Under the pieces are notes generated by a model. That model saw only the letters and a program-made list of their open reading frames with translations. It was not told the origin of the DNA and did not search any database. The position numbers and the translations under genes are program-made. Positions 54,661 through 63,685 of a stretch of DNA of 64,000 nucleotides are shown here, in pieces. This DNA is from Lachnospiraceae bacterium (GTDB lineage: Bacteria > Bacillota > Clostridia > Lachnospirales > Lachnospiraceae). The stretch spans positions 93,569 through 157,568 of the forward strand of contig CAAEWE010000059.1 of the NCBI GenBank assembly GCA_900759665.1, read 5' to 3'. Every line of letters begins with the position of its first letter. Positions within the stretch are counted from its first letter, which is position 1.

Positions 54661-55629
54661 TTACGGCACCGTATAAGTCCATGCCGATTTTACCTGTCCT
54701 ACGATCGTATCAATATCCCATCGTTTTTCACTTCTTGTGATGCTGTTTGGATCATTTATCATTAATCTGCCATCTTCCGTCAGACCGGTCAAAACAATAA
54801 AATGTCCTGTCGTTGTAAAATCTCCCGGCTTCATGCTGCAGATCACCGGCTGTTTCTTCTCCAGTGCCGCTTTGATGGAATCTCTTCCCACAACCACCGA
54901 TTCTGACTTCAGTCCCAGCTTTTTGGCACCGGAAGACATCAAAGACCATGCCGTACCGGAAGCCACGGTACAATAATTATTCTCCACACTGAACTCCGCC
55001 ACGGCATCCGGAGATTTGGAAGTATCCTTTAACAATCCTGCTGCCACCATAGAAAGACATGTAGGACCACATCCATTGATTCCTATATTATCATTTCCAT
55101 AGGTAAGATAGCCCCAGCGGCTGTCCCACTGCTGAAATCGTGGTATGCCATTTTCTGCGGAATCAAGCTCCTCCTGGGTTACACTGCCGGATGGTTTGAT
55201 ATCCGATTTATGCTTTGGATAATTTTCCACAAAATCCAGGGCATCCGGATTGTTTGCTGCCAGCTTCAGCATACTCTCACTGTACTCATAAAGATTAAGC
55301 AGGATATTTTCCACCTGAGGATATTTTTTTCTCATTTTTTCTAATTGATCCGCATATTCCTCAAAACCTTCCGGCACAGTATAATCCGGTGATTCCGCTG
55401 TAGGCAGTGCCGTCATCTCTACCTGCTTCTCATTGCTCTTATGATTTCCTGTGTTCTGAACTGCCCGCACCCCCAGACGGATCAGCCCTATCATCAAAAG
55501 AAGGATTAATACACCGGCAGTCCCCACAACCGCACGAGCGATCATTACCTTTCTCCTTCGCTCTCTTCTGCGTTTCAGCCTATGAAGATATCTCCGGTAT
55601 TCTCTTTCTTCCTCTTCTGTTCTTGCCAT
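54661..55629 (-). CDS. membrane-anchored C39-like cysteine peptidase
   Basis: 322 residues. The basic N-terminus (RRYLHRLKRRRERRRK) precedes one membrane helix (about 29-52), so the rest lies outside. After a spacer, the peptidase C39-like domain occupies about 160-320: IPRFQQWDSRWGYLTYGN, then INGCGPTCLSMVAAGLL with the catalytic cysteine, then TTGHFIVLTGL with the histidine and MINDPN with the third residue. Relatives cleave peptides or peptidoglycan stem peptides; the substrate here is not known. It lies 76 bases upstream of relA and 21 bases downstream of a 58-codon gene. Confidence 0.88.
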   Translation of the reverse strand: MARTEEEEREYRRYLHRLKRRRERRRKVMIARAVVGTAGVLILLLMIGLIRLGVRAVQNTGNHKSNEKQVEMTALPTAESPDYTVPEGFEEYADQLEKMRKKYPQVENILLNLYEYSESMLKLAANNPDALDFVENYPKHKSDIKPSGSVTQEELDSAENGIPRFQQWDSRWGYLTYGNDNIGINGCGPTCLSMVAAGLLKDTSKSPDAVAEFSVENNYCTVASGTAWSLMSSGAKKLGLKSESVVVGRDSIKAALEKKQPVICSMKPGDFTTTGHFIVLTGLTEDGRLMINDPNSITRSEKRWDIDTIVGQVKSAWTYTVP

Positions 55630-55650
55630 ATACGCCTATCCCCCATTCTG

Positions 55651-55827
55651 TTATAATTCACAATCGATATCCATCAGCCGTCTCATCAGATTTTCAAATT
55701 CCTGTTCCGTGATCCTCTCATCCTCCAGCCTGTCCGTGATCAGTTCCTCTATTTCATCCCAGGAATACCGGCTTTTCCCCTTTTCCAGGCAGTCTAATTC
55801 CCTGTCCCAATTCTGGTATTCTGACAT
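55651..55827 (-). CDS. small acidic protein, 58 residues
   Basis: ATG at 55827 with GGAGG 6 bases upstream, ending at a TAA (55653-55651). The product starts MSEYQNWDRELDCLEKGKSR and continues with two likely helices (YSWDEIEELITDRLEDERI, TEQEFENLMRRLMDI), ending in DCEL. It is strongly acidic, with no signal peptide or membrane segment. Good promoter and ribosome-binding site, plus its position as first gene before the C39-like peptidase, make it a real gene although it is too short for most ORF cut-offs. I do not recognise a family; a small helical regulatory or adaptor protein is a guess. Confidence 0.8.
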   Translation of the reverse strand: MSEYQNWDRELDCLEKGKSRYSWDEIEELITDRLEDERITEQEFENLMRRLMDIDCEL

Positions 55828-55865
55828 ATCTTTCCTCCGTTCTTTGATCTGTATATATATGTAAC

Positions 55866-55895
55866 ATAATATAATAATTCTCTCTTCTCTGTCAA
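55866..55895 (-). promoter_or_regulatory. promoter of the small-protein / C39-like peptidase genes
   Basis: Minus strand TTGACA (55895-55890), an 18-base spacer and TATTAT (55871-55866). The -35 box overlaps the stop codon of the upstream glycerophosphotransferase gene. Confidence 0.7.
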
Positions 55896-57610
55896 TCTCC
55901 TATTGAAAGCAGCTTCGTCACAAGTCTCATTGTCCGTTCTGTGGAATGGCCGTCCAACGCATCCAGAAACAATGACCGGAACTGCTCCTTTGTCATCCCC
56001 GCCTCATTTTTTACGTTCTGCTCTTCCCCAAGGAGGCCTGTAATCCCCTGTTTCAGGCTTTCGATATCCCCGGCAATCTGTCCCGGTGCAAAGGAAGCAA
56101 AATCAAAATACAGATCTCTCTGATCCAGATATTCCTGGAGATCAAACGCATAAAAAAGAATTGGCAGCTCCAGAAGCACCGCCTCAAAAATGACAGAACT
56201 GTAATCTGTGATCAGCAAAGTGGCAATAAATAAAAGATCATTAATATTTTCCTCGTTGGAAAGATCCAGGATCCGTTCCCGGTACCTTGACGGAATCTCA
56301 CATTTCCGGTGAATAAACGGATGATTCTTTAATATCAGGATAACATCCTCCGGCATATGATCCATGATCTGTTCCACCGGAAACTTCTCCCATGGATAAT
56401 ACGCCGTTTTATTGCCACTCCCGCGAAAGGTCGGAGCAAATAAGATCACCTTTTTATTGCGGCACACCGGATATTTGTTAAGAAGTCTTTCTCTTGCTGC
56501 TCCGGCATAATCCCGGTCAAAAAATATATCTGTCCTCGGCACTCCCACTGCCTTCACCGCGCGTTCATCAATCCCAAATGCCTCGCTGTAAAATGGAACA
56601 ACCCCCCTGCTGCTTGCAAGTGCCGCAGTATAGCTCCTATGATTGCGTGTTGATTGCTCCAGATGATCCACAATACCAAGCTCCGAAAGTCCAAAAAGCT
56701 TAAATGCACCACACGCATGCCACATCTGCAGTATTTCTGTATCGTACCGGATATCCAGAGCATGGAGCTGCGGCACAAAATCCTCCAGAATGATCAGTCT
56801 GGCAGAAGCTGCCATATGGGCACAACGACAAATTTCCTTTTTGCGAAGCTTATGAACCGGTGTCTCCGTCAGAAATTCCTCATAGGAATAACCGGCTCTT
56901 TCTACTTCCGAACGAATCCGGTCGAGATTACCTCCCTTCTCCACACGTCTCTCTGATAAAAACAGAATGCCACTGGTTTTACTTACCTGCCTGCAGGCAC
57001 GGTCATAACATTTTTTAAAGTACTGCGTCTTATATTCCCGCATGCTGTAACCGTAACCGGTCCAATCCTTCACGAGACCATGGGCATGATAAAAAACGGC
57101 TCTCAGCCCAGTCTGTCCCTGTGCCGCCGGATGAAGCCCATGCAGTCCCCTTTGTGCCAGCAGACCGTCAATAAGCCATAAAGGCAGCAAGAAGGTACAG
57201 ATACCATAAAGAAGAACAGATGCCGCCTGCCGCATGACAGATTTTCTGATTTTTTCCTTCTGAAAGAGTATGCCGGAAAGTTCTATCATGGTGTCTGTCC
57301 TGTTCCACAGAGTTTCCGGCTCGCAAAATACAGCATACACCTGTACTTTTTCATCTGCCTTGGGAAGCTTTTCAAAAAAAATATAGGAAAGCTCAATCGA
57401 CAACATGACAAAATAGCATCGTTTTCCTTCCATCTGCTTCTGATACCGGACTGTTACCGGAAAATATCGTTTTCCACAGGAGCATGATTCAAATACCAGG
57501 GATAGTCTCCGTTTTCCTACAGCATTTTCTATCGGAGCCAGACATTGTATTTCCAGATTTAATATGCCATCTTGTTCGTTTATTTCATAATGACGTATCA
57601 TTACTTCCAT
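55892..57610 (-). CDS. CDP-glycerol glycerophosphotransferase family protein (larger of two)
   Basis: 572 residues from the ATG at 57610 (GGAGG 11 bases upstream); starts further upstream are possible because the frame is open to 57688. An N-terminal beta domain (about 1-110) is followed by a membrane-associated hydrophobic stretch (about 130-155, ASVLLYGICTFLLPLWLIDGLL). The TagB/TagF-type GT domain (about 290-565) has WHACGAFKLFGL, ILFAPTFRGSGNK, LILKNHPF, LLITDYSSVIFE and PILFYAFDLQEY. Such enzymes polymerise or prime glycerol-phosphate chains of teichoic acids. It is a paralogue of 59755-60894; no CDP-glycerol synthase gene is present in the window. Confidence 0.9.
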   Translation of the reverse strand: MEVMIRHYEINEQDGILNLEIQCLAPIENAVGKRRLSLVFESCSCGKRYFPVTVRYQKQMEGKRCYFVMLSIELSYIFFEKLPKADEKVQVYAVFCEPETLWNRTDTMIELSGILFQKEKIRKSVMRQAASVLLYGICTFLLPLWLIDGLLAQRGLHGLHPAAQGQTGLRAVFYHAHGLVKDWTGYGYSMREYKTQYFKKCYDRACRQVSKTSGILFLSERRVEKGGNLDRIRSEVERAGYSYEEFLTETPVHKLRKKEICRCAHMAASARLIILEDFVPQLHALDIRYDTEILQMWHACGAFKLFGLSELGIVDHLEQSTRNHRSYTAALASSRGVVPFYSEAFGIDERAVKAVGVPRTDIFFDRDYAGAARERLLNKYPVCRNKKVILFAPTFRGSGNKTAYYPWEKFPVEQIMDHMPEDVILILKNHPFIHRKCEIPSRYRERILDLSNEENINDLLFIATLLITDYSSVIFEAVLLELPILFYAFDLQEYLDQRDLYFDFASFAPGQIAGDIESLKQGITGLLGEEQNVKNEAGMTKEQFRSLFLDALDGHSTERTMRLVTKLLSIGD

Positions 57611-57689
57611 ATTCGCCATATCCTCCAAATCATTCTTGATCATTTCACAACGCACACACGCATCGTCACATGATACAGTGTAACACAAA

Positions 57690-57726
57690 TGGCTGGTATT
57701 TCATATTGTTTTTGAAATACCAGCCA
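57690..57726. repeat. hairpin between the FN3 protein and glycerophosphotransferase genes
   Basis: TGGCTGGTATTTC and GAAATACCAGCCA are perfect 13-base arms with an 11-base loop, starting 22 bases after the FN3 gene stop. The following bases on the minus strand (TTTGTG) give only a weak T tract, so this may be a partial terminator. Confidence 0.7.
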
Positions 57727-57747
57727 TCCGGTTGCACAAAGTCTGCG

Positions 57748-59679
57748 TTATTTATTTTTCAGTTTTGTTACATATCTCACAGGAAGTGCACATACACGGT
57801 CAACACGCTGCTCGGCAGTATAAAATGATACTGATTCAAATACAATGTACAGACGATTTCCGCTGACAGCAATCTCCTCATTCATCGTTGGCACAGCAAC
57901 TGTGTTACGGACTTTTCCCAGAGAAATGATGCCCTTGGATGCCTTTTTCAGATTTGGCTTATATATGTCAAGCTGATGCATATATCCACGCTGCTTCGGA
58001 TCTGTCTGACAGGATCTGGATACGATCAGCCTGCCATTATTGGAAAATGCGATTCCCTGTACGCGGGTCGGCATGGAGATCGTTTTGACCGGTGTAAGTT
58101 CCGGCTTCGTTCCTTTCTTAGCAATCTTATAGCTTACAAGATATCCCGGTTTCAACTCATCATAGGAAGCTACCCACAGTAATTTCTTGTAATAGGTAAC
58201 CGTGGCTGCCTGCTGCGGCAATGTAATCTCTACCCCATAAGCACTCATTTCAATATAGGGATCTTCATTATCGATTGCTTCCTCAATGGCCGTAAACGGA
58301 ATACTTCTCAGCGTCTTTTCCTGTGTAACCCAGAGATTTTTGCCATCAAAGGTAATTCCTCCGGCATGTGTCTTATTGGGAAGGATGATCGTTGTGACCA
58401 GTTCCTTATCGTCCTTGTTCAAGACATAGACTACGGAATTCTCCGCCTTCTGACTGTCATATGCAGTAACAAAGAAATAGGATTTCGCCACGACGATTCC
58501 TTGTGGGATCATGGTTCCGCAGCCAAATTCTGCCACATTTGTATTTAACATTCCAGGAATCGGAAAACTCCTTGCATAATCAAGCTTTTTCGTAAACTCT
58601 TTATTTTTCCTGCAGGCATTTGATTTTTTAAATGCGGTCTTCGTCTTGTACAGCTTTGGACTGGTGCTGGTTGCACTAACCTCCATTGTGATCACCGTTT
58701 TTTCTGCGGAAGCGGCACTTTCGTATACCACCTCATTATAAGTACGGTAAGACGTTACATAATATTTATATGACTGGTCGTTTTCCAGGTTTGTATGGAT
58801 AAACTTCTTGTTTGACTTTCCCTCCAGTGTTGTCAGAAGCACAAACTGTCCATCCTGCTCTGTATACACCTTGTATCCCATTGCTCCTTTGATCGCCCCC
58901 CAGGTAAGACGTACCCTCTGGTTACCACCTTTACTCACAACGGTTGGTGCCTTTGGCAGGGAACTGGTAAAGATTGCCGGTGACTCCTCACCGACATTTT
59001 CCTCGGTACCGGCATAAGCTACGATCTTATACTGATATGTTTTACCTGCTTCCAGTGTAGTATCTTTGTACTCTCCAACATCCGCAGTTCCAATCTTTTT
59101 AAAATTACCACCTGTACCGGCACGATAAATAATATATCCTGTGGCAGAAATAATATCCGTCCAGCGCAATACTACGCTGGTCGTCGTATTATCTGAAATC
59201 GTAAAAGTTTCCACCTTCTCCGGTTTGGTATATACCGATGCAGTTACTACAAAATCACTTCGGATAAGTGCCGGTTCATTCACTGCACATAAAGCCAGAT
59301 AAACTTCTTCTCCTGCCGGCAGACCTGACAACTGGATACTTGTCCCACTTGTCACACTGTAGTACTGATATACTCCCGTCGGAACATCATACTTATATAC
59401 ATAGTAACTTGTGGCATTTGGAACAGCCTGCCATTGATATGTGACCGAATTTTTGGTGATCTCTGTTGCTGTCACAACAGACATTGCCAGAGTCGGATCC
59501 ACGTTAAACGCCGCTCCTGATGTACTTTCTGTCACCACAATGCCTGATGTATCCTGCGGTGATGACGCCGCCTTTACCTTGTCCGTTGTCCACAGATCTG
59601 TCGATGATACAATCTGAAGCACCATCAACAGCACTGCCATGCCAAATGCAACCTTTCTTTGATTTCCTGTTTTTTTCAT
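57748..59679 (-). CDS. secreted fibronectin type III repeat protein
   Basis: 643 residues. A signal peptide (about 1-38, ending VKAA) is followed by three fibronectin type III domains (about 65-150, 155-235 and 240-330: VTYQWQAVPNATSYYVYKYD, VVLRWTDIISATGYIIYRA, VRLTWGAIKGAMGYKVYTE). The C-terminal half (about 370-640) has repeated YVLNKDDKELVTTIILPNK, HAGGITFDGKNLWVTQE, LLWVASYDELKPGYLVSY and GIAFSNNGRLIVSRS stretches that look like beta-propeller blades. No LPxTG motif. It sits between two CDP-glycerol-type transferases, so it may bind or work on the polymer they make, but that is inference. Confidence 0.88.
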   Translation of the reverse strand: MKKTGNQRKVAFGMAVLLMVLQIVSSTDLWTTDKVKAASSPQDTSGIVVTESTSGAAFNVDPTLAMSVVTATEITKNSVTYQWQAVPNATSYYVYKYDVPTGVYQYYSVTSGTSIQLSGLPAGEEVYLALCAVNEPALIRSDFVVTASVYTKPEKVETFTISDNTTTSVVLRWTDIISATGYIIYRAGTGGNFKKIGTADVGEYKDTTLEAGKTYQYKIVAYAGTEENVGEESPAIFTSSLPKAPTVVSKGGNQRVRLTWGAIKGAMGYKVYTEQDGQFVLLTTLEGKSNKKFIHTNLENDQSYKYYVTSYRTYNEVVYESAASAEKTVITMEVSATSTSPKLYKTKTAFKKSNACRKNKEFTKKLDYARSFPIPGMLNTNVAEFGCGTMIPQGIVVAKSYFFVTAYDSQKAENSVVYVLNKDDKELVTTIILPNKTHAGGITFDGKNLWVTQEKTLRSIPFTAIEEAIDNEDPYIEMSAYGVEITLPQQAATVTYYKKLLWVASYDELKPGYLVSYKIAKKGTKPELTPVKTISMPTRVQGIAFSNNGRLIVSRSCQTDPKQRGYMHQLDIYKPNLKKASKGIISLGKVRNTVAVPTMNEEIAVSGNRLYIVFESVSFYTAEQRVDRVCALPVRYVTKLKNK

Positions 59680-59754
59680 CTCATCCTCATTTCTGTACTG
59701 TTTATTCTCCCATCCTCATACTGCCACAGTACAGGCAGCCGGGAACCGGCTTTG

Positions 59755-60894
59755 TCAGCCTAATATATCAAGGATCCGCCTGGTAGCATTTCCCTTAATA
59801 TTATCGTATTGAAATTTGACAAAATTTTGTCGTTTTGGTATATTATCACATTTTTTTTGAAGAAATTGAAATAATTCTTCCTGTGAATGTGCAATCTCTC
59901 CCGGCATCATAGATTCGTAATCAAAATAAAATCCTCTGTCATATTCCGGGAGATCATACGCAAACAGCAGTATCGGCTTATCTAAAAGCACATATTCCAC
60001 CACACAGGAGGAATAATCCGTGATCAGCATATCGGAAACCAGATAAAGATCTGTGATATCATTATAGTTTGTCATATCATAACAAAATTTATTCTGCATG
60101 ATATTTTTTGCCGGGAATTTAGGATGCATTTTAATCAGAATGACCCAGTCGTTTCCAAGAATTTCCTGAATTTTCAATATATCAAACTGCTTCAGGATAT
60201 TTTGATTTTCCTCGTCTGTACGCCGGAACGTTGGAGCATACAAAAGCAGCTTCTTTCCGATCAGCTCCGGATACTTCATATAAAACATTTCTTTTCGCCG
60301 CTCCATCTCCTCCGTTTCAAAATAGATGTCTGTAACCGGAATTCCTGCCGGATAGATCCGGTCCGGCGAAACGGCAAATGCCTCCTCATAATAAGGAGCT
60401 ATATGTTTTGATGTAACAAACAGATGCGTGATCCTGCGATTGGCTTTCCGGACGATTTCCGCAACAGAAGGATCCGTTTCCGTAGATAATCCAAACCGTT
60501 TAAACGCTCCGGCACCGTGCCACAACTGAATATACTGCGTCTGACGTTTTTTCGTGTTCATATGACATAATGGCAAAAAATTATCATTCATAAAAACCTT
60601 TTCTGCCGTTGCCATATGATACGGAAAAATGACAAAAAATAAAACCACATCTCCCAGCAATGCCCCCAGCGGCTTTCTCACTCCGGTATCGGGATTCCGG
60701 AACAAATCTCTTTTGACTAATATCCTGATGACATACCCCTCTTTATCCTGATATGCCTTCCGGATCTCCTCCAGATTTCCATTTACACCATGGTTATGTC
60801 CATTCCAGAGTACAATCTTTCCCGGATGAACCCGGCAAAAAAAACAGCACAGATCATATATCCATGCAAATATTACATATCCTATCGTCTTCAT
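59755..60894 (-). CDS. CDP-glycerol glycerophosphotransferase family protein (smaller of two)
   Basis: 379 residues from the ATG at 60894; the frame is open 29 codons further, but the predicted promoter lies inside that extension. A hydrophobic N-terminus (IGYVIFAWIYDLCCFF) precedes the TagB/TagF-type domain: IQLWHGAGAFKRFGL, LLYAPTFRRTDEEN, ILIKMHPKFP, LVSDMLITDYSSCVVE and PILLFAYDLPEYDRGFYFDY. The length is that of TagB-like priming enzymes, while the larger paralogue is closer to polymerases; which does what is not shown by sequence. Signal GGAT/GAAGAG before the start is weak. Confidence 0.9.
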   Translation of the reverse strand: MKTIGYVIFAWIYDLCCFFCRVHPGKIVLWNGHNHGVNGNLEEIRKAYQDKEGYVIRILVKRDLFRNPDTGVRKPLGALLGDVVLFFVIFPYHMATAEKVFMNDNFLPLCHMNTKKRQTQYIQLWHGAGAFKRFGLSTETDPSVAEIVRKANRRITHLFVTSKHIAPYYEEAFAVSPDRIYPAGIPVTDIYFETEEMERRKEMFYMKYPELIGKKLLLYAPTFRRTDEENQNILKQFDILKIQEILGNDWVILIKMHPKFPAKNIMQNKFCYDMTNYNDITDLYLVSDMLITDYSSCVVEYVLLDKPILLFAYDLPEYDRGFYFDYESMMPGEIAHSQEELFQFLQKKCDNIPKRQNFVKFQYDNIKGNATRRILDILG

Positions 60895-60945
60895 AACATT
60901 CTCTTCTATCCTGATTAATATCCCCACCGACACATCACGTTCTTT

Positions 60946-60974
60946 ATTATAACAAATAATTTCCGGAATGACCA
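60946..60974 (-). promoter_or_regulatory. promoter of the glycerophosphotransferase / FN3 genes
   Basis: Minus strand TGGTCA (60974-60969), a 17-base spacer and TATAAT (60951-60946). The spacer contains TTCCGGAA (60961-60968), the core of the palindrome at the Rrf2-like gene. Confidence 0.55.
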
Positions 60975-61089
60975 CCGGCAATTCAATTTAACTGCCCGGG
61001 CTTTGCAGTCTGCATTGATTGATAACATATTTATCCCGCCTGCATAAAATATCTGTAGCAGATCATTACAGATTCTTGGAGGTTTTACC

Positions 61090-62031
61090 ATGCAGCGAGT
61101 TGCCCGAATCATTCATCTTGAAGCCGCACAAAGCTTAAAGCTTACAGGGAAAGGAATCGGTGTTGCCATTTTTGATACCGGTATAGGCAGACATCCCGAT
61201 CTGACCCAGCCGGACAATCACCTTCTTCATTTCATAGATATGGTAAATTTCCACCGGGATTTTTATGATGATAACGGACATGGTACACATATTGCAGGTA
61301 TTATCTGTGGTACCGGAAAGGCCAGCCGGAAAAAGTACCAGGGAATAGCACCGGAAAGCCACTTTATTATGATCAAAGTTCTCAATCAGAAAGGCGAGGG
61401 CAATACGGAAGATGTACTCGCCGGAATCCGCTGGCTTCTGGAAAATCACCAAAAATATAATATACGCATTGTAAATATCTCCGTAGGAAGCAGCCGTGGT
61501 AAATATTTCAATGAAACCTCTCCTCTCGTAAAGGGCGTGGAGGCACTTTGGGAAGCCGGTCTTGTAGTACTGACCGCAGCCGGAAACCATGGTCCGGCTC
61601 CACACAGTATCGGAGCACCCGGGAACAGCCGCAAGATCATTACCGTAGGGGCATCAGATGTCATGCAGACAGGCACCGGAAGGGATTATTCCGGGCGGGG
61701 TCCTACCGAAAACTGCATCAAAAAGCCGGATATCGTAGCTCCCGGATCAAATATCATTAGCTGCCAGCCTATTTCTATTCCTGCTGCTTCCCTATACGGA
61801 AACTCCTATTATAATAATCTTCCGGGCGATAAACTCTATGTGAGCCGCAGCGGCACTTCCATGTCTACCCCGGTAGTCAGTGGCTGCATCGCTCTTCTTC
61901 TGCAGCAGCGTCCATACCTTTCCAACCGGGAAGTAAAATATCAGCTCAAAAAAACAGCAGTTGATCTTGGATACAACCATTCCCGCCAAGGCTGGGGAAT
62001 GATCCGTTTAGACCGTCTGCTGTATTTATAA
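61090..62031 (+). CDS. S8-family subtilisin-like serine protease
   Basis: 313 residues. The complete catalytic triad is visible: Asp29 (GVAIFDTGI), His64 (DNGHGTHIAG) and Ser257 (SGTSMSTP), with the oxyanion asparagine in TAAGNHG. It lacks a signal peptide and a propeptide; the protease domain starts at about residue 10. That fits cytoplasmic AprX/ISP-like subtilases and not secreted ones. GGAGG lies 7 bases before the ATG. It is divergent from the glycerophosphotransferase gene and has no co-transcribed partner. Its substrates are unknown. Confidence 0.93.
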   Translation: MQRVARIIHLEAAQSLKLTGKGIGVAIFDTGIGRHPDLTQPDNHLLHFIDMVNFHRDFYDDNGHGTHIAGIICGTGKASRKKYQGIAPESHFIMIKVLNQKGEGNTEDVLAGIRWLLENHQKYNIRIVNISVGSSRGKYFNETSPLVKGVEALWEAGLVVLTAAGNHGPAPHSIGAPGNSRKIITVGASDVMQTGTGRDYSGRGPTENCIKKPDIVAPGSNIISCQPISIPAASLYGNSYYNNLPGDKLYVSRSGTSMSTPVVSGCIALLLQQRPYLSNREVKYQLKKTAVDLGYNHSRQGWGMIRLDRLLYL

Positions 62032-62122
62032 TACCTTATCTTCTGACCACCCGGAAATCACTCAGGATCTGCCCGTTTCCGGCATGCTCTGATCCCCGGT
62101 GTGGGAAGTCTGAGTTCGTGAA

Positions 62123-63034
62123 TTAAATATCTTTTGAAAGATATTTATCAACGGTACGGATAAACTCGCCCATCTCATTTTTGGAAAGCTGGGCATCTGC
62201 TCCAAGCATTTCCCCTTTTCTTCTCATGTCCTCGTTGATCAGGGAAGAGAAAATAATAACCGGAATATCTTTTAATGCAGGGTCTTCCTTGATCAGCTTC
62301 AATAAACGATGTCCATCCATCTGCGGCATTTCTATATCTGTGATGATACATTTTACACGCTCCCGAACTGTGCCTTCCTGTTTGTATTGCTGAAGAAGAT
62401 TCCACATTTCCAGGCCGTTATTTAACGGAATCACATTGGCATAACCTGCTTTTGATAAACCATCATATATCATCATACTCAGAAGGTGGGAATCCTCTGC
62501 AAACAGAATCGGAGAATAATTAACTGGTCTGTCGCCCAGTACATCCAGCTCTGACATGCGAATTCCTACATCCGGTGAAATTTCTGCTACAATCGATTCA
62601 AAATCAAGAATAAGCACTAGTTTTCCATCCAGGTTCACAATTCCGGTGATCATGCTCTTGGATGAATTACTGATCATGCTGTCCGGCTGAATGATCTGTC
62701 CCCAGTTAACACGATGAATTCCAACAACCCCATGTACATGAAATCCCGTACTTACCATATTGAAATTAGTGATGAGAAACATATCCTGTGTTGTCTCGTC
62801 CATTTTCTCTGGCATTCCTAGAGCCTTTGCCAGATTCACCACAGTAATGGTCTCTCCTCTGGTGCTGAATGCTCCTTCTACATTGGGATGACTGTTTGGA
62901 ATCGGTGTCAGTTTCTGACACGCTATGATCTCACGGATTTTTGCCACATTAATCCCATAATAATTACCGGCAACCATAAATTCTAATATTTCTAATTCAT
63001 TGGTTCCACTTTCCAATAAAATATTTGTATCCAT
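62123..63034 (-). CDS. cheV: chemotaxis protein CheV
   Basis: 303 residues: an N-terminal CheW-like coupling domain (about 10-165, LEFMVAGNYYGINVAKIREII, GAFSTRGETITVVNLAKALGMP, ITGIVNLDGKLVLILDFE) and a C-terminal receiver domain (about 180-300) with the phosphorylatable aspartate in CIITDIEMPQMDG and the lysine in AQLSKNE. CheV links chemoreceptors to CheA and helps adaptation, so the organism is likely motile or carries chemotaxis genes elsewhere; none other is in the window. GGAGG lies 6 bases before the ATG. Confidence 0.96.
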   Translation of the reverse strand: MDTNILLESGTNELEILEFMVAGNYYGINVAKIREIIACQKLTPIPNSHPNVEGAFSTRGETITVVNLAKALGMPEKMDETTQDMFLITNFNMVSTGFHVHGVVGIHRVNWGQIIQPDSMISNSSKSMITGIVNLDGKLVLILDFESIVAEISPDVGIRMSELDVLGDRPVNYSPILFAEDSHLLSMMIYDGLSKAGYANVIPLNNGLEMWNLLQQYKQEGTVRERVKCIITDIEMPQMDGHRLLKLIKEDPALKDIPVIIFSSLINEDMRRKGEMLGADAQLSKNEMGEFIRTVDKYLSKDI

Positions 63035-63078
63035 CTTTTCCTCCTCACTAGTTCCGTACTTTGTATTCTCTTCCCTTA

Positions 63079-63107
63079 ATTTTACAATAGTACATTATGT
63101 TTTTCAA
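63079..63107 (-). promoter_or_regulatory. cheV promoter
   Basis: Minus strand TTGAAA (63107-63102), a 17-base spacer and TAAAAT (63084-63079). This is a sigma-A type promoter; I see no sigma-D (flagellar) pattern. Confidence 0.65.
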
Positions 63108-63114
63108 GTAACTT

Positions 63115-63143
63115 TTGACTTCCTTACAGTTATGCATTAAAAT
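63115..63143 (+). promoter_or_regulatory. aroK promoter
   Basis: TTGACT (63115-63120), a 17-base spacer and TAAAAT (63138-63143), divergent from and close to the cheV promoter. Confidence 0.7.
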
Positions 63144-63178
63144 AATAACGAATTTTAATCGGAGAAATGAGGATTTAT

Positions 63179-63685
63179 ATGAATAATAATATTATATTAA
63201 TCGGTATGCCCGGCTGTGGTAAAAGCACGATCGGTGTCGTCCTTGCAAAACATATGGGATTTCGTTTTATTGATTCTGACCTGTTGATCCAGGAGCAGGA
63301 ACACCGGCTTCTCCATGAGATCATCGAGCAGAATGGTTTAGAGGGCTTTAACCGGATTGAAGAGCAGGTAAATGCCTCCATAAAAACGGAATCCTCTGTT
63401 ATCGCTACCGGAGGAAGCGTCATTTATGGTGCCAGAGCAATGAAACATCTCCGGGAAATCGGAACTGTCATCTATCTGCAGCTCCCTGAAGATTTACTGA
63501 AGGAACGCCTTGGAGACCTTAACCAGCGCGGTGTTTCCATCCGGGAAGATCAAACGCTGCATTCTCTCTATCTGGAACGTATTCCACTCTACGAAAAATA
63601 TGCTGATATCGTCATCAATTGTACCGGCAAGGAAATCCGTGACTGTGTTCATGAAATTGCCACAGCCATACATTCCCGAAAATAA
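63179..63685 (+). CDS. aroK: shikimate kinase
   Basis: Phosphorylates shikimate at the 3-hydroxyl in the chorismate pathway. 168 residues from the ATG at 63179, chosen because GAGG lies 6 bases upstream; the ATG at 63167 would absorb that signal. P-loop GMPGCGKST (about 8-16), the FIDSDLLIQEQE shikimate-binding aspartate region, ATGGSVI, and the lid region LNQRGVSIRED. It stands alone, away from other aro genes, apart from tyrA in the same window. Confidence 0.95.
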   Translation: MNNNIILIGMPGCGKSTIGVVLAKHMGFRFIDSDLLIQEQEHRLLHEIIEQNGLEGFNRIEEQVNASIKTESSVIATGGSVIYGARAMKHLREIGTVIYLQLPEDLLKERLGDLNQRGVSIREDQTLHSLYLERIPLYEKYADIVINCTGKEIRDCVHEIATAIHSRK

